DNA of 15,229 nt, taken from an uncultured Atopobium sp. Its GTDB lineage: Bacteria; Actinomycetota; Coriobacteriia; Coriobacteriales; Atopobiaceae. Below the pieces are notes generated by a model that worked only from the letters and a program-made list of their open reading frames with translations, did no database searches and was not told the DNA's origin. The stretch lies in the NCBI GenBank assembly GCA_900555335.1, contig USKU01000020.1, positions 1-15,229 on the forward strand, given 5' to 3'. A program made the translations under genes and the position numbers. Positions 1-6,005 of this stretch are shown piece after piece (position 1 is the first letter of the stretch; every line of letters begins with the position of its first letter).

Positions 1-637
1 CGTCTTTCTTATCCGTTGAATTGCTGGTATCCGCTGTCTTTTCTGTCACAACTGGGGTGGTGCTGACCTTTGGTCCAAGACCGGATCCGTCGGTGATATA
101 GCTGAGGAACATGGCGTAAAGAATGACGGCAGAAATGGTAAAGATAATCGAAATAATGGTCACGATAGTCAGCGCTCTTACACGCTTGCGCGACAACTTT
201 GGCACACGATTTACCTGCGACGATTGTCCAGCGGTAGAAGCAGCGTTGGAATAATAATCGCGAGAAGGTGCGTATTGGGGTCGAGGCATGTACTGCGTGC
301 CCTCGAGCGTGTTCTGATTGCTGTCTGGATATGTCTGCTGGTTGTAGTCATCGTTGTCGCTGCTACGGAACTTGTGTGTAGAGCGCCTAATAACGTTCTG
401 GTAAATCTGCGAAGCAAGCGCCGAGGCGGCGGCACCAACAGCCACGCCGATGATTGAGCCAGCAATACCAATCTGGTTTGACAACACAAATGCGGTTACC
501 GCAGCAAGCGACGTTGCCAAAATTTGGGTAATCGAGACGTCCTTCAGAAGGCCGGGTTTCTCGTCCGCCGCGTCATCTGTAGGTTGAGCAGGCGACGCAA
601 GTCGAGTTTTGTCTGCATCAAAGTGCTTATAGCTCAC
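1..637 (-). CDS. Membrane protein of unknown function, 3' end cut off by the window edge
   Basis: An open frame of 212 codons runs leftward from a GTG at 637-635 to the window edge without a stop. The start is set by AAAGGAGC at 650-643, six bases upstream. Visible protein: a polar, acidic N-terminus (residues 1-34); two adjacent hydrophobic stretches at about 36-57 and 58-78, the second rich in Gly and Ala; a polar, Asn/Gln/Tyr-rich linker at about 85-145; a basic patch (LSRKRVR, 148-154); a strong transmembrane helix at about 155-180; then a Ser/Thr/Lys-rich stretch that leaves the window. This suggests an envelope protein with either one certain anchor or three membrane segments. I do not recognise the family and assign no function. 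It is divergent from fba, with 264 bases between the two starts. Confidence 0.75.
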   Translation of the reverse strand, partial: MSYKHFDADKTRLASPAQPTDDAADEKPGLLKDVSITQILATSLAAVTAFVLSNQIGIAGSIIGVAVGAAASALASQIYQNVIRRSTHKFRSSDNDDYNQQTYPDSNQNTLEGTQYMPRPQYAPSRDYYSNAASTAGQSSQVNRVPKLSRKRVRALTIVTIISIIFTISAVILYAMFLSYITDGSGLGPKVSTTPVVTEKTADTSNSTDKKD

Positions 638-723
638 AAGATGCTCCTTTCTTCGAACTGATAGCCTACCTCATTTTTGTGAAGAAGTAATGTTTCGTCG
701 CTAAATCGCAACATCAGCTGCCG

Positions 724-813
724 AGAAACCCGTCGGGTTTCTTGTCCGAGCGCGCCTGGGTTTCTCGACTGCGCATGCGTTGGGATGCTCGATCAAGTGT
801 GTCGGGTTTCTCG
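724..813. repeat. Cluster of GGGTTTCT(C/T)G motifs, including a small hairpin
   Basis: The intergenic region between the membrane protein gene and fba holds three direct copies of GGGTTTCTYG, at 735-744, 758-767 and 804-813. The first pairs with an inverted copy just upstream: AGAAACCC at 724-731 and GGGTTTCT at 735-742, a perfect 8-bp stem with a 3-base loop. A fourth copy, GGGTTTCTCG, lies inside the neighbouring gene near 554-563. No T-tract follows the hairpin on either strand, so it is not a standard terminator. Confidence 0.6.
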
Positions 814-858
814 CGGTGTTTTGTTAAAAACGACCCTATCAAAGGTGATGAAACAAGG

Positions 859-871
859 TATTATTTATATG
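859..871 (+). promoter_or_regulatory. Possible -10 region of the fba promoter
   Basis: The short AT-rich stretch before the fba ribosome site contains TATTAT (859-864) and TATATG (866-871), either of which could be a -10 box. It would give a leader of about 25 bases. I see no convincing -35 box at 16-18 bases, so the call is tentative. Confidence 0.25.
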
Positions 872-901
872 TATCAGTTTTCCGTCAAACGGAGGTTTAG
901 C

Positions 902-1774
902 ATGCTTGTAAGCGCAAAAGCCATGCTCCAGAGTGCCGAGAAGGGCCACTATGGCATCGGCGCATTCAACGAGAACAACCTTGAGTGGACCGCAGCAATC
1001 CTTGATGCAGCAGAAGAGCTTCAGTCTCCTGTCATCATTCAGTGCACCAGCGGCGCAGCAAAGTGGCAGGTAAGCTACCGCGTTGTTGCAGACATGGTTC
1101 GTCGTCTTGTTGAGGACAAGAACATCACCGTTCCAGTTGCTCTTCACCTTGACCACGGTTCATACGAGGATGCGTTCAAGTGCATTGAGGCTGGATTTAC
1201 TTCCATCATGTACGACGGTTCTCACGAGCCAGATTTTGAGACCAACCTTAAGCGCACCGAAGAGGTCGTAAAGGCAGCTCACGCAAAGGGCATTTCTGTT
1301 GAGGCTGAGGTCGGCGGCATCGGCGGCACCGAGGACGGCGTAACCGCTAAGGGCGAGCTTGCTGATCCTGAGCAGTGCGCAAAGATTGCTGACCTGGGCG
1401 TTGACTTCCTTGCATGCGGTATTGGCAACATTCACGGTATCTACCCAGCTAACTGGGAGGGTCTCTCCTTCGATCAGCTCAAGGCTATCAAGGAGCGCGT
1501 TGGCGATCTTCCACTTGTTCTCCACGGTGGTACCGGTATTCCTGTAGAGCAGGTTCAGAAGGCTATCTCTATGGGCATCTCCAAGATTAACGTCAACACC
1601 GATCTTCAGCTTGTCTTTGCTGAGGCAACCAAGAAGTACGTTGAGGCTGGCCTTGTTGACAACGGCAAGGGCTACGATCCTCGTAAGCTCCTGAAGCCTG
1701 GTCGTGAGGCAATTGTCGAGCGCACCAAGGAGCTCATCCGCGAGTTTGGTTCCGACGGTAAGGCTTGGAACTAA
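902..1774 (+). CDS. fba: Class II fructose-bisphosphate aldolase
   Basis: A 290-residue cytosolic glycolytic and gluconeogenic enzyme that cleaves fructose 1,6-bisphosphate to glyceraldehyde 3-phosphate and dihydroxyacetone phosphate, using zinc. The length is normal for class II aldolases. Visible signatures: LDHG at 83-86 (catalytic Asp84, zinc ligand His85), EVGGIGG from Glu136, GNIHG with His178, HGGTG with His208, and NVNTD at 230-234. His85, Glu136, His178 and His208 correspond to the metal and active-site residues known from the family. The start is ATG 902, because GGAGG at 891-895 sits six bases upstream and the protein then begins as family members do. The frame is open further upstream to 785, but that extension is not family-like. 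The gene appears monocistronic, with a strong terminator after it. A tagatose-bisphosphate aldolase (GatY/KbaY-like) is a less likely alternative. Confidence 0.95.
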   Translation: MLVSAKAMLQSAEKGHYGIGAFNENNLEWTAAILDAAEELQSPVIIQCTSGAAKWQVSYRVVADMVRRLVEDKNITVPVALHLDHGSYEDAFKCIEAGFTSIMYDGSHEPDFETNLKRTEEVVKAAHAKGISVEAEVGGIGGTEDGVTAKGELADPEQCAKIADLGVDFLACGIGNIHGIYPANWEGLSFDQLKAIKERVGDLPLVLHGGTGIPVEQVQKAISMGISKINVNTDLQLVFAEATKKYVEAGLVDNGKGYDPRKLLKPGREAIVERTKELIREFGSDGKAWN

Positions 1775-1832
1775 CCTGCGGCATACGCTGGGCGCGCATC
1801 GAAGCGACGCACGCTCGCAGCTAGTTAAAGCG

Positions 1833-1866
1833 ACGGACCTGGATTTTCTCCAGGTCCGTTTTTGTT
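1833..1866 (+). terminator. Rho-independent terminator of fba
   Basis: ACGGACCTGGA (1833-1843) and TCCAGGTCCGT (1849-1859) form a perfect 11-bp stem around a 5-base loop, followed directly by a run of T (1859-1863, then GTT). It lies about 60 bases after the fba stop codon in the right orientation. Confidence 0.93.
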
Positions 1867-1944
1867 GGGCCGGCATGTGCGAAAGACGTGCACCTAGTAC
1901 GTTCTTCTCGCGAGATACACTTGATGAGAGCCTGATTTTTTCGC

Positions 1945-2034
1945 CAAGTCTGAACGATTTGCCGGATTTGCTCACCATGTCTGAGTAATTTGCCTGTTTT
2001 TCTCGCCTTATCTGAGTGATTTTGTTCAGACTTG
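1945..2034 (+). repeat. Left 90-bp inverted repeat of the island
   Basis: It begins with CAAGTCTGAAC and ends with CAGACTTG. Inside it, the core TCTGA recurs every 31 bases (at 1949, 1980 and 2011), each time followed by an ATTTGCC-like segment and a T-rich CTCACC or CTCGCC end. It is thus 2.8 copies of a 31-bp module. One module carries TTCTCGCC (2000-2007), the octamer that is over-represented across the window. Confidence 0.85.
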
Positions 2035-2368
2035 TTAAACAATTCAGGCTCGTTTCATGAAAGAGAAGTGCGCAAACTGCTTGATCCGGTTCGCATTTTA
2101 AACTAGTGTCAATTAACATGTAATGCTCATTTGCGTCATGCAACATGGAGAAGAATACTCAGTTAAATTATGGAATTCTAATTTTGTCACTTATTTGTCA
2201 TGAAATTGATAAAGTACATTTATTTAAGTGGTCTAACCTTTGTAGCAGGACTTTTAAAAGATAGTATTTGAAGGTGTTTTTTATCTATCTGCGGAAATAA
2301 CGTATTAATCAAATATTCGTAGGTTTTTGTTGTTTTGCCTATTTGATTTTTAGAAATACTATTTCCAT
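2035..2368. other. AT-rich leader region of the island, no supported gene
   Basis: These 334 bases lie between the left repeat and the nuclease-like gene. I see no family-recognisable coding sequence. A 39-codon frame at 2145-2264 lacks a ribosome site. A promoter for the downstream gene could be TTGTAG (2240-2245) with TAGTAT (2262-2267) at 16-base spacing, which is a weak match. The base composition matches the gene downstream, not fba. Confidence 0.5.
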
Positions 2369-3412
2369 ATGGAATATTACCTTTCACATACATCTGCTCT
2401 ACAAATTTATCGTGCTTTGCGAACACGGAGACACGAACTCTTAACTCATGGATTTAATGAGTATCTGAATAAGTTCAATTTAGATGCTAGACAATTACTG
2501 ACCAAAGATGATATTCCTTATCGTGATTTGGTTAGAGCTATTAATACCGAGTTGCTAGTAGATTATGGTATTGAACTTAAAAATCCAGTTGAAATTACTG
2601 TGAGCAATAAAAAGAATTCCTGTGCTTATGAAGGAATTTATTTTCATGTTGATACATGTGCTTCGCTTGACTCTGTAATAAAACTGAATATAAGCAGCTT
2701 TTCAGTTTTAATTTCATCTCCATTCGAATTGCTGTTTCAAATGGCCTCTAAATTGAGTCTGTTAGAACTAGTGCTCCTCATTTCAGAATTCCAAGGACGT
2801 TTTGTTATTGATGCGTCAACAGGAGAATTGCAGTCAAATTGGTATTCACCTCTTTTCAAAAAGTCAGAATTACTTGCATATCTCAGCAAAAAGAAAGGTG
2901 CTAGATCTTTTAGAAAAGTAAAGGCTGCGGCAGATTTGTCTGTTGAAAATGCAGCTTCCCCGATGGAGGTTAAACTTGCACTTCGAGCTTTAATGCCAGT
3001 GCATAAAGGTGGATATGCTATTCCATGCGTTGAGTTAAACAAAGAATTTGAGATACAAAACATGTCAGGTATCAAATCTCAAAAGAAAAATCGTGCAATC
3101 GATCTACTTCTGTCCAGCGGTGTGTCAAATGCACGAGGTACTCAAAATGTAGCACTTGAATATAATGGATCTGTTCATGAATCGATTGAGATTGCAGGTA
3201 GAGACTACAAACGAAGTAATGAACTTTTAGCTGCTGGCATAGAAGAGTTTGTAATTAGCAAAAATGAATATGACGACATTGTTTTTATGGACAATCTATT
3301 TACAGTCATTCGTTCAAGGCTAAATTTATCGAGAAGACATACATCTTTAAAACAAAGGCAAATTGAAAGAGAGAAAAGAATTAAATTGTGGAAGGAGCTG
3401 GAAAAGATTTAG
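2369..3412 (+). CDS. DUF559/Vsr-like PD-(D/E)XK nuclease-fold protein (putative)
   Basis: A 347-residue protein encoded in AT-rich DNA. The N-terminal two thirds (1-190) open with LSHTSALQIYR and include a hydrophobic SPFELLFQMASKLSLLELVLL helix pair (117-136). The C-terminal part (about 195-320) has the layout of DUF559/Vsr-like endonucleases: a helix Glu (SPME, Glu200), an Asp in a strand (AIDLLL, Asp245), Glu264-Tyr-Asn in VALEYNGSVH with His270, then RDYKRSNELLAAGI with Asp279 and Arg282. The usual Lys or Gln of the (D/E)XK motif appears as Asn266. The C-terminus (320-347) is very basic. I recall similar proteins in multiple copies in Coriobacteriia, usually annotated as hypothetical or endonuclease domain proteins. 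The ATG at 2369 is the first start after an in-frame TAG at 2351, but it has no good ribosome site. The biological role is unknown; a defence or mobile-element function is possible. Confidence 0.6.
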   Translation: MEYYLSHTSALQIYRALRTRRHELLTHGFNEYLNKFNLDARQLLTKDDIPYRDLVRAINTELLVDYGIELKNPVEITVSNKKNSCAYEGIYFHVDTCASLDSVIKLNISSFSVLISSPFELLFQMASKLSLLELVLLISEFQGRFVIDASTGELQSNWYSPLFKKSELLAYLSKKKGARSFRKVKAAADLSVENAASPMEVKLALRALMPVHKGGYAIPCVELNKEFEIQNMSGIKSQKKNRAIDLLLSSGVSNARGTQNVALEYNGSVHESIEIAGRDYKRSNELLAAGIEEFVISKNEYDDIVFMDNLFTVIRSRLNLSRRHTSLKQRQIEREKRIKLWKELEKI

Positions 3413-3478
3413 TAAGGCGGGCTTAAATCTGCAATGAAATTCTTCAAGGAATAGGAAATCAGAGCCTGAAAGTCACAT

Positions 3479-3506
3479 CAAGTCTGAGTGAATTTACTCA
3501 GACTTG
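3479..3506. repeat. Perfect 11-bp dyad at the inner end of the right repeat
   Basis: CAAGTCTGAGT (3479-3489) and ACTCAGACTTG (3496-3506) are exact reverse complements around GAATTT. It lies 66 bases after the nuclease-like gene, so it could terminate its transcript, although only AT-rich sequence and no T-run follows. The equivalent part of the left repeat retains a weaker version of the dyad. Confidence 0.75.
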
Positions 3507-3568
3507 ATAAGAAAAACCGGCAAATCACTCAGACATGGTGAGAAAATCCGGCAAATTGTTCAGACTTG
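3479..3568 (-). repeat. Right 90-bp inverted repeat of the island
   Basis: The reverse complement aligns without gaps to 1945-2034, with 15 mismatches. Most of these fall in the island-facing third. The CCGG-containing modules (GATTTGCCGG and AATTTGCCGG in reverse complement) are the best conserved part. Confidence 0.85.
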
Positions 3569-3581
3569 ACGTACTTTTCAG

Positions 3582-3631
3582 GCGCGCATTCAGCACACAG
3601 GAAGCGCGCATTCAGTACACATTCAGCGCGC
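3582..3631. repeat. Short 22-bp tandem repeat
   Basis: GCGCGCATTCAG starts at 3582 and again at 3604, and a third GCGCGC starts at 3626, giving an exact 22-bp period with about 2.3 copies. It lies in the gap 3413-3729 between the island gene and the end of the suf operon. The rest of this gap holds the right inverted repeat, the palindrome TTCTCGCGAGAA at 3645-3656, and two TGTGCAC copies (3661, 3684). I see no gene there. Confidence 0.7.
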
Positions 3632-3729
3632 TGCCCGTGCGCCCTTCTCGCGAGAAACCCTGTGCACTCCAAGGTCTTCTCGCTGTGCACGCTCTACCGC
3701 ACACGACAATAAAACTGCAGCTTAAACTT

Positions 3730-4182
3730 TTACTCAGCGGTAGGGTTATCGACGGGGGAGACGTGCATGTTGCCTTCGTTGCGGGCGATGTCCGCAAGCG
3801 TCTTGCTGTCCAGAAAACTGGAGGTCATGCGGCCAAGGTCACGCCAAATGTTGATGGTGGTGCAGGACTCCATCTGGGGACAGAGGGTGGTGTTTGTGCA
3901 GTTCAAGCAGCTAGCGGGCGCAAGATTACCCTCGGCTGCACGGAGAATCTCGCCCAGCGTATAGTCCTCGGGATTGCGCGTGAGGCGATAGCCGCCGCCC
4001 TTTCCGCGCAGGCTCTCAACGTAGCCCGCCTTGTGCATCAGGGCAATGACCTGCTCAAGGTACTTGCGCGAGATGTTCTGGCGCTCGGAAACATCGCCCA
4101 GCGAGACCCAGCCCTCGTGAACGGCTAGGTCAGCCATTGCGCGGAGTGCGTACATTCCCTTTGTAGAGAACATTCCAGCCAC
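3730..4182 (-). CDS. Rrf2-family transcriptional regulator (IscR/SufR-like), last gene of the suf operon
   Basis: A 150-residue winged-helix regulator, typical in length for Rrf2 proteins. The N-terminal helix MYALRAMADLAVH, the helix-turn-helix around 26-55 (LGDVSERQNISRKYLEQV) and the wing RGKGGGYRL (59-67) are characteristic. Cysteines at 92, 95, 101 and 107 fall in the region where IscR-type members bind an iron-sulfur cluster, so a cluster-sensing role is likely. It starts two bases after the sufU stop. The GTG at 4182 gives 150 residues; the ATG three codons later (4173-4171) is an equally family-like start (MFSTKG). Its place at the end of the sufCBDSU operon implies autoregulation. 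The C-terminal 25 residues are polar and poorly conserved. A cysteine-metabolism regulator (CymR) is less likely, because of the Cys cluster and the context. Confidence 0.88.
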   Translation of the reverse strand: MAGMFSTKGMYALRAMADLAVHEGWVSLGDVSERQNISRKYLEQVIALMHKAGYVESLRGKGGGYRLTRNPEDYTLGEILRAAEGNLAPASCLNCTNTTLCPQMESCTTINIWRDLGRMTSSFLDSKTLADIARNEGNMHVSPVDNPTAE

Positions 4183-4184
4183 GG

Positions 4185-4715
4185 CTACTCGCCGTCCTTG
4201 ACACGCTCGCTATCGGCGCTGTTCTTGGCACGCTCGCTGTCAGAGCCGTTCTCGGTGGTAGAAGCACTAACTGTGGTGGAACCGCTGTTGTGAGCCTCGA
4301 GCATCTCCTCGAGCGTGTGCCATGCCAGCTCAGCGCACTTAACGCGCGCGGGCATGTGAGCGATGTCGTGCAGAATGTTGGCGTCTTCCAGCTGGTCAAG
4401 CACGGCCTCGTCGGTCTCTTCTCCGCGAATCATGCGTCCAAAGAGTTTGCAAAGTTCAATGGCCTCTTCTGGGGTGCGGTCGATCATCAGATCGCTCATG
4501 ATGTCGGCCGAAGCCTGAGAGATTGCACATCCGCTACCCACAAAAGCAGCCTCGGCAATCTTTCCGTCCTCAATACGCACGGAAAACGTCAGCTCATCGC
4601 CACAAGAAGGGTTAACGCCCTCGTGAGAAACGGTAGGGTTGTCCATCTGATATTTGTAATCGGGGTGAGAAACGTGGTCCATAAACTCAGCGTTATACAG
4701 GTCGTTTGCTGCCAC
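4185..4715 (-). CDS. sufU: SufU sulfur-transfer protein
   Basis: A zinc-dependent sulfur acceptor that takes persulfide from SufS and passes it to the SufBCD scaffold in Gram-positive bacteria. The IscU/SufU fold is clear: NPSCGD with Cys38 and Asp40, GSGCAISQAS with Cys63, and ARVKCAELAW with Arg124 and Cys127. These are the SufU zinc ligands and catalytic Cys positions. The segment between Cys63 and Cys127 has the extra spacing typical of SufU compared with IscU. The start is GTG 4715-4713, with AAGGAG nine bases upstream; the gap to sufS is 18 bases. The core ends near residue 143. An unusual polar tail of about 33 residues follows, containing two copies of a DSER(A/V)K unit and encoded by a 27-bp tandem duplication. 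Confidence 0.93.
   Translation of the reverse strand: MAANDLYNAEFMDHVSHPDYKYQMDNPTVSHEGVNPSCGDELTFSVRIEDGKIAEAAFVGSGCAISQASADIMSDLMIDRTPEEAIELCKLFGRMIRGEETDEAVLDQLEDANILHDIAHMPARVKCAELAWHTLEEMLEAHNSGSTTVSASTTENGSDSERAKNSADSERVKDGE
4202..4255. repeat. 27-bp tandem duplication in the sufU tail
   Basis: CACGCTCGCT recurs with a period of 27 bases (4202 and 4229), and the following bases match with a few substitutions. On the coding strand it makes the two DSER(A/V)K units at the C-terminus of SufU. Confidence 0.7.
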
Positions 4716-4733
4716 TTATTTCAACTCCTTGTT

Positions 4734-6005
4734 TTATTTGTTGCTAACCGTGCTGCCAAAGATCTTCCATACCTGGTTAAGGCCTTCGATCAGCTGGTCA
4801 ATATCGTGTTTATCGTTGTAGAACGCAACGGATGCGCGGCACGTGCTGGACTCGTGCAGCTCAATCAAAAGCGGCTCGGCACAGTGATGACCAGCGCGAA
4901 TGCAAACGTTGTTCATGTCTAGGATGCTCGAGACGTCGTGTGGATGAACGCCTCGCACGTTAAACGCCACAGCGCCCACGTGATTCTGTCCCAGCTTGGA
5001 GCCCACGATATCAACAAAGTCCAGCGTGCACAGTTGCTGCACCAAGTACCTGGCGAGAAGTTCTTCTCGCTTCTCGATCTTTGCCATGTCCAAGCCGTTG
5101 AGGTATTCGACAGCAACACCGGTAGCATAGATACCTGCAGCGTCCTGCGTACCCGCCTCAAACTTCTCGGGAACAGGAGCCCAAACGGCGCTGGTCTCGG
5201 TGACGGAATCAATCATCTCACCGCCGGTAAGGAATGGCGGCATGGCATCAAGCAGCTCAGAGCGGCCCCAAAGCACACCAATGCCCATAGGTCCGCACAT
5301 CTTGTGTGCCGAGAAAGCCAACAGGTCGCAGTCAAGATCGTGCACGTCAATAGGGATGTGAGGTGCGGATTGGGCGGCGTCAACAACCATGTAGGCGCCC
5401 ATAGTGTGAGCGCGTTTGGCAATAGCCTTGATGTCATTGCGGGTGCCCAGTACGTTGGAGACGTGTGTGACAGACACAATTTTGGCGCGCTCGGTAATCT
5501 TTGACGCGATCTCTTCTGGCGTAATCTGATACTGCGAATTCATGCGCAGGTACACCAGGTTAGCGCCGGTAGCTTTACAAATCTGTTGCCATGGGATGAT
5601 ATTGGAGTGGTGTTCCATAATGGAAATGACCACGTCATCGCCTGGTTTAAGCGCATAGCGACCAAGGCTTGAAGCAACTAGATTAAGCGCCTCAGAAGTG
5701 TTGCGCGTAAAGATAATCTGACGGTCTTCTGGCTTGCCGTTTTTATCGACAGCGCCAATGAACTTTGCAATTGAAGCGCGGGAACCCTCGATAGCTGCGG
5801 TTGCTTCCACGCTCCAACGATACAGTCCGCGCAGAGCGTTTGCGTTCATGGTCTTGTAGAAGCGCGACTGCGCCTCAATAACCTCGCGTGGGCGCTGAGA
5901 AGTAGCAGCGCTGTCCAAGTAAGCTACCTCGGGATTTGCTGCCAGAATTGGAAAATCTGCCTTGTAAGGGTTATCGGTAATCTGAGCAACTTCTGCGTCG
6001 GTCAT
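4734..6005 (-). CDS. sufS: SufS cysteine desulfurase
   Basis: A PLP-dependent group II cysteine desulfurase of 423 residues. It converts cysteine to alanine and leaves a persulfide that SufU collects. Visible signatures: YLDSAATSQRP near the N-terminus, the EHHSNIIPW motif (131-139), Asp209 in VVDAAQS, the PLP-binding Lys235 in FSAHKMCGP, the GTQDAAGI segment (285-292), and the catalytic Cys375 in RAGHHCAEPL. The last is the short-loop arrangement typical of SufS, not IscS/NifS. The start ATG (6005-6003) overlaps the sufD stop by one base (TAATG). Together with sufU directly downstream, this defines the sulfur-donor pair of the operon. Confidence 0.96.
   Translation of the reverse strand: MTDAEVAQITDNPYKADFPILAANPEVAYLDSAATSQRPREVIEAQSRFYKTMNANALRGLYRWSVEATAAIEGSRASIAKFIGAVDKNGKPEDRQIIFTRNTSEALNLVASSLGRYALKPGDDVVISIMEHHSNIIPWQQICKATGANLVYLRMNSQYQITPEEIASKITERAKIVSVTHVSNVLGTRNDIKAIAKRAHTMGAYMVVDAAQSAPHIPIDVHDLDCDLLAFSAHKMCGPMGIGVLWGRSELLDAMPPFLTGGEMIDSVTETSAVWAPVPEKFEAGTQDAAGIYATGVAVEYLNGLDMAKIEKREELLARYLVQQLCTLDFVDIVGSKLGQNHVGAVAFNVRGVHPHDVSSILDMNNVCIRAGHHCAEPLLIELHESSTCRASVAFYNDKHDIDQLIEGLNQVWKIFGSTVSNK

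Larger units (their letters stand above)
1945..3568. mobile_element. AT-rich island bounded by 90-bp inverted repeats, cargo a nuclease-like gene
   Basis: Two 90-bp sequences, 1945-2034 and the reverse complement of 3479-3568, match at 75 of 90 positions (about 83%) with no gaps, and at all but four of the outer 57. Between them lie about 1.44 kb of visibly AT-rich DNA, unlike the flanking fba and suf genes, with one substantial gene. The arrangement resembles a transposon-like or integrated module. However, no transposase or integrase is present, and I could not find a convincing target-site duplication at the outer edges. It could also be a gene captured between two copies of a dispersed intergenic repeat. 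Confidence 0.5.

Noticed and set aside
785..901. Extended N-terminus for fba from an upstream ATG
   Set aside because: The extension is not aldolase-like, while GGAGG six bases before ATG 902 gives the standard protein start.
1945..2034. CRISPR-like array, given the 31-bp periodicity
   Set aside because: The units are contiguous degenerate copies without unique spacers, and there are fewer than three. No cas genes are nearby.
1160..2146. Long open frame on the minus strand opposite fba
   Set aside because: It mirrors the codon usage of fba, overlaps its terminator and part of the island end, and its translation shows no family features.
2145..2264. 39-codon frame upstream of the nuclease-like gene
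   Set aside because: No ribosome site and no recognised family. It could be a small partner protein, but the sequence alone does not support it.
2220..2426. 68-codon minus-strand frame overlapping the nuclease-like gene start
   Set aside because: It overlaps the 5' end of the stronger gene, and its AT-rich composition makes such chance frames likely.
3535..4128. Plus-strand frame across the end of the suf operon
   Set aside because: It is antisense to the Rrf2 regulator, begins within the inverted repeat, and lacks recognisable motifs.
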